Both the position numbers and the translations under genes were made by a program. The notes beneath the pieces are model-generated. The model saw nothing but the letters and a program-made list of their open reading frames with translations, had not been told where the DNA came from and did no database searches. This document shows positions 13,785 to 25,886 of a stretch of DNA of 64,000 bases, piece after piece; position 1 is the stretch's first letter, and every line of letters begins with the position of its first letter. This DNA comes from Pyrenopolyporus hunteri (lineage: Eukaryota > Ascomycota > Sordariomycetes > Xylariales > Hypoxylaceae), in the NCBI GenBank assembly GCA_902806595.1, contig CADCXC010000004.1, positions 2,232,001-2,296,000 of the forward strand, in the 5' to 3' direction.

Positions 13785-15630
13785 ATGACAGACCTACCTA
13801 GCCAGTCACGTCCTAGATCAGCTGGAATATTAACAACAACATCTGATTCGCCCCCGCGGTTAGACGATATCACCATGGCCGGACCCTCGACCGAATCATC
13901 TAGCGGTCAATCTGACGCGGACCAGGGCCAAGCGACGACTGTTGAAGCAGACGTCAAAATATTCTCGCCCAGCCATGAGCCCGACAAGTCAGATGTTGGC
14001 CAAAACGCTGCCAATAGTATTCCCACTTCTGAACGCCGCGCGGATTCGACCGGCGCGGAGAACGTTGCTAACGCCGCCGAGGAGGGAAACCAGCTCGGTG
14101 CTGAGCTGGAGCCAAAGAAGAAGAAAAAGAAGAAGCCCAAGAAGAAAGGCACCGCTGCCCACCAGAAAGCTACTGGCTTCGAGGGTGAGTTCTGTCCGTG
14201 GCCATGCAGCATGTACGAAGTTTCGATTAACCCTCGAACTAGAATTCTATGCAGATGCTCCAATAACCCCTGCCGAAGCCGCTATGGAGAAGAAAGAGAT
14301 CTATAACACGTGAGTATCTATACCCTATATCGAAATTGGAACGTGCTTACAGAAACACAGGTCGCGTGCATTCCCCGAGTAGGATAAATGAATACTGTCT
14401 CTGTGGTTGGTTCGGGTTTCAACGGCTAACTGATGTAGCCGTATCGAGGAATGCATTCAGAGGTACAGAGCCAGCCGTCGAATGAATAATGAACGTACTA
14501 TGCTCTTTGATAGGTACCTTTGGCTAGGTGGTATCGATGCGTCCCCGCGCCAGTTCACAGGTTTTGCCAAGGACCGCGATGCTCTAGCTGAGGCAGATGC
14601 CGACGAGATCCGTCGGATGACAGCAACTGACTTTGTTGGCGGTAGTGGCGGCCGCTTCTATGATCCTCTGAAGCCCGAGCATTGGTTCGTCGACTTTGAG
14701 GGCATCGCGAAGGGTTTTCTGTGAGTTGTCATAGACGATCAATGCTGATAGTCTCGAAATAATACCGGGCTAACACGTCCTAGGTCCAGGTTCATTCCAA
14801 GCATTTACATGTACGATGAAGGGGCTAACCAAGAGGCGGCGGACCTCATCAAAAACTTTCTCAACTATGTTTTGAGGCACGATGTCTGTCCCGAATACGC
14901 TGAGGACATCATGGCCGCTAGGAAAATCTGCGAGATCGCCCCTTACGAGTTACGCATGGCGCACGAGCTTCTCGTCACCCTCCCCGGCACCTTCAACACT
15001 GTTGCGACCGAGCTCTTCTGTGACCGACGGGTAGATAAGGATGATGCGCCCGAGAACTACGATAAACTCGTTACATTCAGAGTCACTGCCCTCTTGTCGG
15101 CTCTTGATGAGAAGGTCAAGAAGAAGCTCTTGAGTATCGATGACCCCTCAGCTATCCGTGTGATTAACACAAAGGAAGAGACATACCGCGTGGTGGATAT
15201 AACCTTACCGCGCCGTAAAGATGTCCTCATGGTGGAGGAGCAGCTTAAGGGAGCCGGTCATTCCGGCAAGGGAAAGCCAGCTGGAATTCTTGTGCTGAAA
15301 CCTTCTACTATCGAATTTGGTTTCAACAACATACCTCGCGAAGACCTGATTGATCTCGGCAAGGCGGAGTCCGAAGACTACCTGCTCGAGGACGACTTGC
15401 TCATCAAGATCGATAAGGGAATGAAGATCAAGGCTATTGTATGCGAACTTAATATCGGTGTTCGCTTCATCAAGAAGGTCAGGGATGTCCGTGTCTCCTT
15501 TGACCAATTCCTACCGCAGATGTTGATGGAGAGTTGGAAAGACCCAGTACCTAACACGCGCCCTCCTCCCTCGGCCTCTAACCCGAATGCTGAGGAGAAA
15601 ACCATGATAGCCACGACTGCCGCTGACTAG
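13785..15630 (+). CDS. arb1: Arb1-like Argonaute-binding siRNA chaperone subunit
   Basis: Exons 13785-14184, 14243-14309, 14439-14720 and 14784-15630 give 531 aa; introns are 58, 129 and 63 nt and every junction keeps phase. The protein resembles Arb1, which in fission yeast forms the siRNA chaperone complex with Argonaute and Arb2 and is needed for siRNA maturation and heterochromatin. The N-terminal part is acidic and Ser-rich, ending in a lysine block (KKKKKKKPKKK), probably a nuclear signal. The conserved Arb1 region starts around residue 145 with EFYADAPITPAEA and runs through LWLGGIDASPRQF, DPLKPEHWFVDFEG and FIPSIYMYD. An in-frame ATG at 13875 has a better context (CACCATGG) and may be the real start. 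The tail after about residue 500 is low-complexity. Confidence 0.85.
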
Positions 15631-16961
15631 GATATCGCCGGCCATGACGCCGAGCTCACGGGCCGGTAGGTAAGGGGGAGGACAGGCGTGGGAAGCTGGG
15701 TCATGCGCGGCCTAGTCTTTTACGAACTAGAGTTAATAAGCTAGCTACCATATTAGGGTGTTTTTGATCGTAATACTCAGGGTGGAATAGGAGCTGGATT
15801 ATGAGGTCCATTTCCAGATACCGGTTTGCTATACCCATTTATGTAGAGAGGTAGCCCCAAGGCAAATGGAATGAGTACGATGAGCTTCTAATCTGAAGTC
15901 CTCTGGACTTGAGTTTGTAAAGCCCTGTACCCCAAGCATTTGGTGCGTTAGGAGCCGGGTTTCGGCTTTGCAGTGCAGCGGAACGGGAGTCCCTTTTGTA
16001 TAGCCGCCCCCAGCACAATAACGCCTTTGCACGGCGCAAGCTTAGGGCAAGAGACAGTGATCGGGATTCACTGGCTGCCTGCGCCTGGGCAACGAGTTCT
16101 CGACGCCGCTGGTTCCGTGCGACAGGAAATTACGCCGCTTTGCCTCTTGGCGCACGTCCGCGCCGCATCGCTTACCTAGAACAGCCAGGATACCTACCTG
16201 GGCGGATATTCTCCGCTGCCTTTCTCCTACCCACCTATGGCGAACCTGGGCATTATTTGCTGTGTCCGTGCTGCCTGTCATGTGTGCTCGCTCCCGCGGA
16301 AACATTTGTTCTCTGTGTTGATTCTCCTAACCTACCTGTCTGTATATTGACCAACGTCGGGGATGGCGGAGGAATTTCACTAGTCCACTTAATGGTGATA
16401 GGTAGGGAGGCAAGCGAGTGTTATTTTCCATGGTAGGCTTTGTTATGAGTTATTATGCGGGCGCTACTACGGATATGAATGATTGCATGGGATAGGAGGA
16501 ACGCCTACATACTCAACCCCGGACGAGTAATTTGGCTACCAGATCTAGGTCGGCGTATCACACCCCAAGAACCTGGCAGATTGGTCGAATGCATTTCGAA
16601 GAGTAACGTGCCATGTCTGCCTAACTAGGTCTAGGTGCCCAGGTAGTATTGGCCTGCCCATTTTCTCGGTACGGTCCGAAAAGATTTGAACTAGTTGGTT
16701 CGTTTCTCAGAAGTCGAGAATACTTCCCTCTCCCCACGATCGTCTTTCCTGTCGATCTTTGCTCCTTATTCAATCTTGTCGTCTTCTTACACTCGTTTTC
16801 CCTGTTCGTTAATTTTTTTTTTTCGCCCTCCCTTCGGAGGGTTTTCAGTCTCTAATCGACGCCTACCGCCTTGCCAAGAAGGCCCCGTTTCCGGTTCTAC
16901 TATCCTTGGAGTCCGCCCCTATTTTGAACCATACGGAAAAGAGAGATTACCGATAGCCACG
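15631..16961. other. Intergenic region between arb1 and MARVEL-like gene
   Basis: 1.3 kb holding the arb1 3' flank and the promoter/5' UTR of the MARVEL-like gene. A pyrimidine-rich stretch (about 16725-16850) precedes that gene. Several overlapping frames on both strands lack a consistent coding signal. Confidence 0.5.
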
Positions 16962-17741
16962 ATGGAGTCCCAGCCAATGTCTGTCCCACCGATTAGCAGC
17001 CGGCCGTGGCGGATCGCCAAGCTCGTACTGCACATCGCTTCGCTCGTATTTTGTATCATCACGATCGGGCTCAGCGCTGGACTGGAGACGGAGGGTTTAG
17101 GGCCGGGAACGGCAACCATCGCTGTTACGGTTGTGGCGGCGGTCTGGTCGATTGCCGAGCTCGTGACTCTCTTCGTTCAGCGGCGGAGAGGTTCGCTAGG
17201 CCGAGGGATCCATCCCGGCGCCCACGTCGGCGTCCACCTAATCATATTCCTGGTTTTGATCTTCGCTCTGTTTGCCTCATGCTTGGTTTGGAGAAGTGTG
17301 CTGCGGTTCAGAACGATGTGCAATGAGTGGGAGCGCGACCCGGATAACCCAGATTGGGTCATGCAGATTACAAGAGATGACGATGGCTTTTCGGGCACCT
17401 CATTTTGGTGCCCTGACAGCTACCGTGAGATCATCAACAGTTCTTCATATTATTCGTCGATACAAGCTATCACCGTGTTTTCCGCTCTGCTATGGTTGGA
17501 TTTCCCGTCGCATCCTTTTTTCCTTTGGGAGAGTAGCTAACGAGCAGACAGCGTTATACATTTCACGCTTTTCATCCGGGCTTGCGTCGAGACGTACCAA
17601 CGGAACCGGAGCCGTTCCGCCGCGGTTGGATATCCTCAGCAGCAAATGGCGCCGGCACCGTACGGAGGCAATGACCATCCTACTCATGTTCCCCAGGGAG
17701 GACCCGGGCAGACGCAGATGAAGGGATCGTATTACGCGTAA
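16962..17741 (+). CDS. Four-pass MARVEL-like membrane protein
   Basis: Exons 16962-17494 and 17552-17741 give 240 aa; the 57-nt intron has a TAGCTAACG branch site. The start (MESQPMSVPP) lies just before the first membrane segment; the upstream open frame is rejected because it adds a low-quality CT-rich translation. Four hydrophobic segments are visible: about residues 20-42 (LVLHIASLVFCIITIGL), 50-75 (TIAVTVVAAVWSIAELV), 85-112 (GVHLIIFLVLIFALFA) and 163-188, the last spanning the splice junction. A soluble loop with several acidic residues and two cysteines separates segments 3 and 4, and the tail is Pro/Gln/Gly-rich. This layout fits fungal MARVEL-domain proteins of unknown function at membranes. 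No catalytic motif is present. Confidence 0.72.
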
Positions 17742-19083
17742 ATCCAAATCGACGCGTCTCGTTCTCTATTCGCTCCTATTATAATAGCTTAATCTGATTC
17801 TTCGCTAGGCCGTCGTACTTCAAGGCGGCAAGGGCACTACCGAACTTCTTTTTCCAAGTTTGGACCTTTTTTACCATGATACCCCCCGTGGATACGCGAA
17901 TGACGGTGGAATTTTCAGTGGGCAGCTAAAAGTTGCTATGCCCTAGCAGTTGACGTTGTTACGATTGTATTATTTAAAATCTATTCGGGGAATTTGGGAG
18001 TTGAAATGATGACCATGGCTGAGCTGAGATTTTTAACTTAGTTAATTAGGTACACTATCAACTTATTCACGAGTATCAGAGAGGCGCTTATCATGTAGTG
18101 GCAGGCCTAATGTTGCCAGATCAGTGACTAATACATTATTATATATTCACGAGGTGATGTCTTACCAGGACCAGATTTTCTGGATCGGGGTTTGGCTTCA
18201 ACTAACTAATGTTAAGCGTTTATATTTGGCCTACAATAAATCACCTAAATTGAAAATTATACTCTCTTCGTCTTACTATTCGCTTACACTTACTGTCTCT
18301 AGTACTAATTTCTGAGATGGGAATCGATCCTACCTCCATTGATGCTATCACCTCGAATTCTTGAATAATATGGATGCAGCTTTCGAGAGTTCTATCCATA
18401 CCAAGAAAATCCGCCAGCTATTCCATAATCATGTCGGTCCACCATCACCCGGCAAATTTATCAAGGAGTATCACTATTGTCTGTAGCACTGAACTTCTAA
18501 ATAATATCCACTGAGACTTAGTGAATACCCGCTAAACTATAGCGGGCATCACTTAAAATTTGGGGTACATAATATAGGGGCACTTATTCTGAAATGAGCC
18601 AGCTGGCAAAGCAGCTGGCAGTTATTTCTACTCCCGAATCCAAACGCCTTTTCTCAAAGAGCCTATTACCTACTTTAAGAAATCGGAATACGCGACAAAA
18701 AATATTATCCGTAAATATTACTTACCGAGGTGGTCGAGACTTCCCCCTTATTCTCCCTCCCTTCGCTTTGAATTAGGTCCCATTTCGGCTTTTAATGAGT
18801 ACCAATTACCTATCCCCCTATGTTGCAAGGCTTATGTAACTTACTATTGGGTCCTTGGCTTAGCTAAGCCTTAGATGTCTGATAAGGGGGATCCAGTTGC
18901 TTTTCTTCGTCATGGCGGGGGCGGGGTTAGTCAGTATCGACTGACCTTGACAGTCTAGTCTTGCACCATCACGGCTTCTATAACATCCATATATGATATG
19001 ACCTTGGATTGGTATTACGCTAGTAGGCATAATTGCTAAATATTCTGAAATAATAGCCCATTCCTATTACACCTACTCCCAAG
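17742..19083. other. AT-leaning intergenic region with hairpin
   Basis: 1.3 kb between the MARVEL-like gene and the glia maturation factor gene. It is AT-leaning, contains the 34-bp near-palindrome at 18520-18553, and has no supportable gene. Confidence 0.5.
18520..18553. repeat. 34-bp near-perfect inverted repeat (hairpin)
   Basis: The sequence reads as an almost perfect palindrome: the arms CCCGCTA and TAGCGGG flank a 5-nt loop, and the outer ends AGTGA and TCACT also pair. Such arms resemble the ends of Tc1/mariner-type elements, so it may be a solo or collapsed element terminus. No target duplication was identified. Confidence 0.5.
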
Positions 19084-19707
19084 ATGGTATGTCTCACCTG
19101 GCCAATCACTTCCAAACTTCAGCAAAGTTCGTCCCGTTGACAAGTGATCAGAGTTCCGAAGCAAGATTATATAGCTTCTCGCAACAAACCAAAGATCACT
19201 TACTCAAGTTCCGCCTCACCACGTCTAGGGCCAGTGGCCCACAAGCTGTGATTTGTATGTATGTTTGTCTATGTCCGCCTGTCGTAGTGGGGTTTGAGAT
19301 TATAGCTGATATAATACGGATCTATCAGACTACATCGATAAGAAGACGTACGAAATCAAGCAAGATGACGATAAAGTAGTATATAAATCTCTCGACGAGG
19401 TCGCCGACGACCTGCCAGACAACTCGCCGCGCTATATCTTATTAAGCTACCCACTCACTCTCGTACGACTGCCTCTTCCCCGGTGGCAATTCAATACATA
19501 CTAACCGGTATACTGCAGCCGTCCGGCCGTCTATCCGTACCCTACGTTCTCCTGTACTACCTCCCCGACACGTGTAATGCCGAGAGCCGCATGATGTACG
19601 CCGGCGCAAAGGAGCTGATGAGGAATACGGCTGAGGTCGGCAAAGTCTTCGACCTCGAGAACGCAGACGACTTGCAGGATATTCCCAAAAAGTTGGGTGC
19701 TGAATAG
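19084..19707 (+). CDS. gmf1: Glia maturation factor (ADF/cofilin family)
   Basis: Exons 19084-19086, 19152-19254, 19329-19462 and 19519-19707 give 142 aa, the family's usual length. The first exon is only the ATG; splicing it to AGT-TCC gives the N-terminus MSSEARLYSFSQQT, as expected for GMF. A second ATG at 19089 would instead read through the intron and add 21 unrelated residues. Introns are 65, 74 and 56 nt. Conserved segments include KKTYEIKQDDDKVVYKSL, LPDNSPRYILLSYPL, GRLSVPYVLLYYLP and MMYAGAKELM. GMF binds Arp2/3 and promotes actin-branch removal at cortical patches; yeast counterparts are Aim7 and Gmf1. Its stop lies 109 bp from the Nbp35 stop on the opposite strand, so the 3' UTRs probably overlap. 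Confidence 0.93.
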
Positions 19708-19815
19708 AGGCGGCATCTGCCACGGAGTCGGGAAATTGACAATGCAATCTGGCGATGGTTTCCCTGAAATGGAAATAGCGAGACCGCATCATCTTTGTCT
19801 TTTATTTGTCTTTAT

Positions 19816-20844
19816 TCAGTCATCAGGCAATATATGGTGCGCATCGAGCCCTATCTCGCGAGCAACACCTCTAACGACACCTTTGAGTGCCTTACAAGCC
19901 GGGCTGTCGGGGTAATGGTCGAAGAAGCTCTCCCCGTAGTCACATGCCATCCCTATCCTTGGATCCAGCGGCACCTCCCCTAAGAAGGGGATACCCATCT
20001 CTTTTGCCAGGGCCGCACCACCCCCGGTAGTAGCTTTGAATATTTGGCTCTCGTATGTGCATTTCGGACACACGAAACCGCTCATATTTTCCACCAGACC
20101 TAACACTCGTATGCCTGCTTTCCTGCAGAAATCGATCTCCTTTCTGACATCTAGGAGCGCCACTTCCTGCGGGGTCGTAACCATGACGGCGCCGTCAATT
20201 CCACTCTCTTTTAGAAAGCTGTTGACACTTAGATGTTCGTCGCTCGTTCCAGGGGGAGTATCAACCAGTAAGAAGTCCATATTACCCCATTCTACCTCTT
20301 TCAGGAACTGTTTGATAAGGCCGTTCTTCTTTGGCCCGCGCCAAATAACTGCGTCATCGCGATTTGGCAGCATAAACTGTATACTCATGACGCCCAAGTT
20401 ATCGGCAACCCAGACAGGCGACCAGCCAGTGTTGCTGATGTGTATAGTCTCGGACTCGACTCCCATCATCTTGGGGATGCTGGGTCCGCAGATATCCGTG
20501 TCCATTATGCCGATGGTCATGTCTTCGTTCGTTGCGAAAGCGTGAGCGAGCAGGCTCGTGAAGGTACTCTTCCCCACGCCACCCTTTCCAGACAGCACTA
20601 AGATCTTGTGTTTAACCCCCGTCAACCGCTCCGCTATCAGAGGTATGTCCGGATCCGGACCCTTGGGCGCGGAGGCGCATATGGCCTGGTTCGGGCAGCC
20701 GGCACATGAGTCGGCCTTCCCTGCTTGTTCGGATTCGGGACCTGGGCAGTGTTCGGGTTCGGGGGCGACGAGCTGAGGGCGCGCTTTGAGCGGGTTATCA
20801 AGGACGTCTTGGACTGGCTCGGGCTCTTCTAAGGAGGGCGCCAT
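19816..20844 (-). CDS. nbp35: Cytosolic Fe-S cluster assembly scaffold Nbp35
   Basis: Single exon of 342 aa starting MAPSLEEPEP. Nbp35 with Cfd1 forms the P-loop NTPase scaffold on which cytosolic and nuclear Fe-S clusters are assembled. The N-terminal ferredoxin-like ligands are C33, C47, C50 and C56 (C-x13-C-x2-C-x5-C), which separates Nbp35 from Cfd1. The P-loop GKGGVGKS is at 86-93, the Mrp-family segment VDTPPGTSDEH at 194-204, and the bridging CPKC at 259-262. All essential residues are present and the length is normal. It is divergent from the Hos3-type deacetylase gene across about 670 bp and convergent with gmf1. Confidence 0.97.
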   Translation of the reverse strand: MAPSLEEPEPVQDVLDNPLKARPQLVAPEPEHCPGPESEQAGKADSCAGCPNQAICASAPKGPDPDIPLIAERLTGVKHKILVLSGKGGVGKSTFTSLLAHAFATNEDMTIGIMDTDICGPSIPKMMGVESETIHISNTGWSPVWVADNLGVMSIQFMLPNRDDAVIWRGPKKNGLIKQFLKEVEWGNMDFLLVDTPPGTSDEHLSVNSFLKESGIDGAVMVTTPQEVALLDVRKEIDFCRKAGIRVLGLVENMSGFVCPKCTYESQIFKATTGGGAALAKEMGIPFLGEVPLDPRIGMACDYGESFFDHYPDSPACKALKGVVRGVAREIGLDAHHILPDD

Positions 20845-21514
20845 TGAAGCGGGTTCGCGGTGTTAGCAAGGCAAGGTAGGGACGACCATCTACTCGAGGT
20901 AGAGAAGTGGATGTTTATATTCAAAAAGCAATTCTGATTCAGGACGGCGGATTAGGACGAAATCTTGCTTAGAAATCTAAAGAGGCTCAGGGCACATGTG
21001 AATAAGGGACGGGAACAAAGGTACTAGGTATCGATAGTGGACACCATTCGATGTCATTTGGTGGGGTAAATAGCCGGATACATAAATTTGTACTTAGGTA
21101 TATGCACCTGCATAGCATATCGCCGGGCAATATTTCGATATGTACCTACCTACGTAAGTATATATGCATATGTCGCCACACGTGTGCAGCTGCACGCATA
21201 CCCAAGTAAAGTACCTACGTAATGGCCCGCGAGACCCATAATAAACAAGCCCGCAGAAAAGTACCAATCGGACTAAGCCCGATATGGTATCCGCGCAGAT
21301 ACGTGAAAGTGGAAAACATAGAAGCGACAAGGGTCCATCCAAATCAACAATTTAAACATCAACATCGTCGAAAACAACCCCCCCTCCTTTTAACGATCGC
21401 ATATACACCTCTATATGTGTATGCCTCTGTAGGTTTCACCGTCCAATTCTTTGGATTCGCCTTTCATTGGCCGGGCGACTCAGAAACCCCTCCAATGAAC
21501 ACTAGATTGAAATC
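20845..21514. promoter_or_regulatory. Shared promoter region of nbp35 and the Hos3-type deacetylase
   Basis: 670 bp between two divergent starts. It must contain both core promoters if the start calls are right. CCTACCTACGTA runs lie near 21145-21160. No specific factor site can be named. Confidence 0.45.
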
Positions 21515-24500
21515 ATGGCTTTCCCTGAGCGTGGTCGAGCTCAGCCAAGGCTCGAAGAGTCAGCAGGCAACTCCCTTGAGCAGAACGAGCTTCTGAATTC
21601 GTTGAATAAGCTATCTCTTTCTGGTAGATCACCTACGAATTCTACGACAAGGGCAGCAAAACCCGCAGCATTACAGATAGCATCGTCCCCAATCCCCAAT
21701 GGACAACCGAATTATCGAGCTTCCTCGAGATTATCCTCCGTCTCCCCTAGCGCCAGGGCCCCTTCTCGAAGCCCTGTGAGTCGGTCTGGTTCGAATGGGT
21801 TCGCATCGCTCTCCCGCTCCGGAACCCCAACTTTAGTACGGAAGTCCTCAATGAACTCTCTACATTCTTCCAGTGGAATCACCCCGGGTCGCGCACTCTC
21901 ACGTCGAGCCAGCTCTAGTCATCTCTCGCCAGCCCCCAGGTCGCCCTTGATTGGTCCCGGAAAAGCAATGGAGGAATTAAGGGAGAAGCCGGTGCCTACC
22001 ATTACTTCGATCGCGAGCGCATACCTTCAGAAAGAGTTAGAATTGCTCCACGGGGAATCGCCGAGCCAGCATGCGGAAACTATAGTCATTTTGCACGATG
22101 CATGCTATGGCCATCGATACTCGAGACCTCGCCCCACAAAAGGAGACCTGAATAGTATTGTCGAACGACCCGAGAGGATTCAAGCGAGCGTCCTCGGTAT
22201 ATCAATGGCATATGTTCGACTCGGAGAGCGCCATTGCGACGGAAGATACCCTATCCACCCTCAACTCGACCCTACTTCCCTTCCCAGCGTCCCCTTCCAG
22301 ATCCGCAAGACTAGCCGCACCCTCGCCCTAGATTCTACAACTGTCACCAACGTTCATGGCGCTAAGTGGATGGAGGAACTTAAGATCATGTGCGACTCGG
22401 CCGAAACGAAACTCGCCCTCAATATGAACGAGCTACGCAGACCCGACATGAACCGAGGGCCGCATGCGAGTGCTCCCCAAGAACTCCATAAAGGGGATCT
22501 CTATCTATGCTCAGAGTCTTTGAATGCGTTCGAGGGGGCGCTTGGCGCCGTATGCGAGGCCGTGGATGGAGTATTCAACGACTCGCCCTATAAACGCGCC
22601 TTTGTCGCAGTACGACCTCCTGGCCATCATTGCTCTGCGTCCCACCCATCGGGGTTCTGTTGGGTCAACAATGTGCATGTGGGCATCATGCACGGATTCT
22701 TGAGCCACGGGCTAACACACGCGGCAATAATCGACTTCGATTTGCACCACGGCGATGGATCCCAGGCCATCGCGTGGGAGCACAACAAGCGCAGTTTTTC
22801 GGCAGCGAAAAATACGTCCGCGTGGAAAAGAACCTCCATCGGGTACTTCAGCCTCCACGATATTAACTCCTACCCGTGCGAGTATGGTGACGATGAAAAG
22901 ATTAGAAACGCTAGCGTCTGCGTGGAGAATGCTCACGGACAATCTATTTGGAATGTCCACCTGCAAGAATGGAAGTCCGACGTCGAATTCTGGAAGTTGT
23001 ACCAATCTAAGTATTCGATACTTTTGGACAAGGCTCGGACTTATCTACGTACGCAGACTGAACGATACCGCGCTTTGGGTCAGGTGCCTAAAGCTGTGAT
23101 CTTTCTGTCTGCAGGCTTCGATGCGAGTGAATGGGAAAGTGCGGGCATGCAACGCCATAAAGTGAATGTTCCGACTGAATTCTACGCTCGCCTTACTCGA
23201 GACGTAGTCAAGCTGGCATCCGAAGAAGGACTCGGCGTTGATGGTCGGGTCATCAGCGTTCTCGAAGGCGGCTATAGCGACCGGGCCCTGTATTCGGGCG
23301 TTCTTAGCCATCTGAGTGGCTTAGCCGGGAACGAAACTCTATCGGCAAAGGAGGAGGTTTCTGGAGGTTTCGGCTATGAGATGGGCGGTAGGGTTGGCAC
23401 ACTGAGCAGGCGAAGTACCTTGACCGAGAATGAGCTCAAGCTAAAAACCTCCGGATTCCCATATGACCCAACCTGGTGGTCTGCTTCTGAGCTCGACCGA
23501 TTCGATACATTCTTAACGACACCACCTCTTGAGCAACCTAAGAAGGCTCGGAGCTTCGTACCAGGGAATTACTCTTCCCCGACACAGGCATCGAGCGCGA
23601 GAGCCGTAGATCCTACCAAGGTTCGGCGAAGTGTGTCCGGCCTCCCATCTTCCCAGTTGTCTATTTCCCGGCCCCCTACTCCACCGCCTCCTGATGTCCC
23701 CTGGACGGCTGCTGCTCATGAACTAAGCAAGCTGCTTATACCGAAGGATCGACAGGTCAACAGTTATAAGTTTGAGGAGCTCAACGCCGAGGCGACTAAG
23801 GCTAGACGGGAGCGCCAATCCCTTTCACAGATCAGTTCAGTTAGTGAAGACGTCGCTCCCGCTCCAGCTCCAACCGCTGGCCCCACAAGGAAGTCTATGC
23901 GAGAGAGAAAGCCGGTTCGACCTATGGGCTATGCTGAGTGTGAGGATCCTAAGTCGCGCAGAAAGACGGTTGGAGCCTCTACAATTCTCGCCACAGAAAA
24001 GGTAAAGCTGATTTCAAGATACATGTTCCGAATATATCTAATGATCATTTATAGGCGCTAGCTCGGGGTATTCCCGCCCAAAATGGTTCAGGACAGCCCC
24101 GAAGCCTCAGTAATTCCACCGCAGAAATTAACGAGGCAGTTGATGCGATACCAAGACCTAGTACTTCGCAAAGTATTCGTCCCGAGTCCTCCATGAGCGT
24201 GCGAACCCAGGCCTCTACAGCATTAAACGTTAAGAAGACTCGTCCAGCAGCGCCTACCAGAAAGGAAAGCACTCGGGCACCGAGGAAGCCTAAGACCTTG
24301 GCTGTTAAAACCGAGGCTGCTGAGCAACCTCCAAAGGAAGAACCTCCCGTCAGTTTATCAGGGGAAGCGACTGCGGCTGACTTGGAGAAAATTACAAGTG
24401 GTATGAAGAAGATCAAGATTAATGTGTTAACCAAGGAGAAGAAGGAGGCTAGACAAAGAGCCGAAGCTGAAGAGAAGGCAAGAAAAGATAACAAGAGCCC

Positions 24501-25092
24501 TGTTCTGCCAACCGCCAATAAAGATGGAAGCGCCGTAGTAACATCTGGACAATCTCATAATAACGAGAGCAGTTCGGAGACCCCCACGGCATCGCAATCA
24601 GAACTGCCAACGCCAGCATCTAATATTCTACCTCCTCAACCCGATGTAGGGCGGTTCAGCCCAACGAATGTACCAACTATCTTAACACCCGCAGAATCCG
24701 ACCAGTTTCCTTCAAGCCCTCCGGTGCAACCCAGTTCAAAGGCGGATCAGAACACGGCAGTTTTTGTGCCATATCAACCGGATGGACCGCCGCCGAAAAC
24801 CCTCCCCTTTTCCAGCCCAGTCCGTATGCTTGAGCCTATGACCAATTCGCCGACTCAGCATAACGGAGCTCAGCTACCCGCGCCCGCCGCATCATCAGTT
24901 CCTTCAAGTCCGTCTCGAAAAGGTGGACACAGTTTCACCCCCACGTCAAACATACCCTTTTCGTCCCGACCGACCCAAGAGCCTCGATTGATGCCAAAGA
25001 ATAATGCCCCATTTCTACCACGGCCCCAAGGGAAATCCCAAGTCACAGACGAAAAGGTCTGGGAGATACCCGAGACGCCGCGTCGCCCCTAG
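21515..25092 (+). CDS. hos3: Hos3-type histone deacetylase with long disordered tail
   Basis: Exons 21515-24001 and 24055-25092 give 1174 aa; the 53-nt intron is phase 0 with a TATCTAATG branch site. The N-terminal 150 residues are Ser/Arg/Pro-rich. The deacetylase domain runs from about residue 190 (TIVILHDACYGHRYS) to about 610. It contains RPPGHHCSASHPSGFCWVNN with H371-H372, the zinc/His motif DFDLHHGDG at 407-415, and EGGY with the catalytic-type Tyr at 587, so it should be active. Insertions such as the PTKGDLNSIVERPERI region and an extended substrate-side loop fit the fungal Hos3 class rather than Rpd3 or Hda1. The remaining 560 residues are low-complexity, with a basic patch (MRERKPVRP), Lys/Glu-rich helices and Pro/Ser repeats, and probably act as a docking tail. 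Confidence 0.92.
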
Positions 25093-25886
25093 CCCCCTTT
25101 ACGGGGTGCTAAGTGCGCTAGGATCTCGTGCCGGTGGCCAAATCGGTATTACCATTGTATAGCGTCTGTAAGTGCAGATGTAGGTGTGGTGTCGAGGTAT
25201 TTCAACGGGTCCTCGTATTTAATGAGGATGGACGGCGTTTTAAGGGGGAGCTTTGCTATTGAACCATTGATTTCTAGGGGGTTCGTCGCTTCACAACTAT
25301 TTCTACGATACCCTTTCTCCATTCGGTCGATTTCGCTTATTCTAAATGGACTATGCCCCCAATATGGTTTTCGCGCGCATTCCCGAAACCATCCCGTTAG
25401 AATATGGCAAAAGCCGCTACAACTGCCATTGTAATAGTGAATATAAATTCATACGTGTTGATAAGGTTTCAGTGCTGTCGAGGCAACTTGCCTGTAATAG
25501 TGAAAAAAAAAAATACTATATGATATATGTCATTCAATCCTGCGGTGGCTGTCGTCTTCCTACTTTGAGGGTCGGTGCCTACCTAATTATCTAGGTAGAT
25601 ACTAAAACTTCGGCTTCGAGTCGAAAATCGCTTTAAACTAAACGAACACGAGGTAAGTTAACCTACGTCTACATGCTAGGCAGCAAAGAGTATTCAATAC
25701 CTCCGAGTTTACTATTTTTATTAGATCTCTTATAACATTACGGATAGGCGAGTTCAGACCACGACCTCCAACCCTACAGCTACAGAAGGAAAGCAACCTA
25801 AATATAGACAACTGCCGCTGAATGGTATCTAGTGTACTAATAAGAGATAAAAGCACCAACCAACGCTAACTCCCCTTCTTATTTTC
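25093..25886. other. Convergent 3' region between hos3 and homeobox gene
   Basis: 794 bp between two stops on opposite strands, probably 3' UTRs. An A-run occurs at about 25503-25512. No coding signal. Confidence 0.5.
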
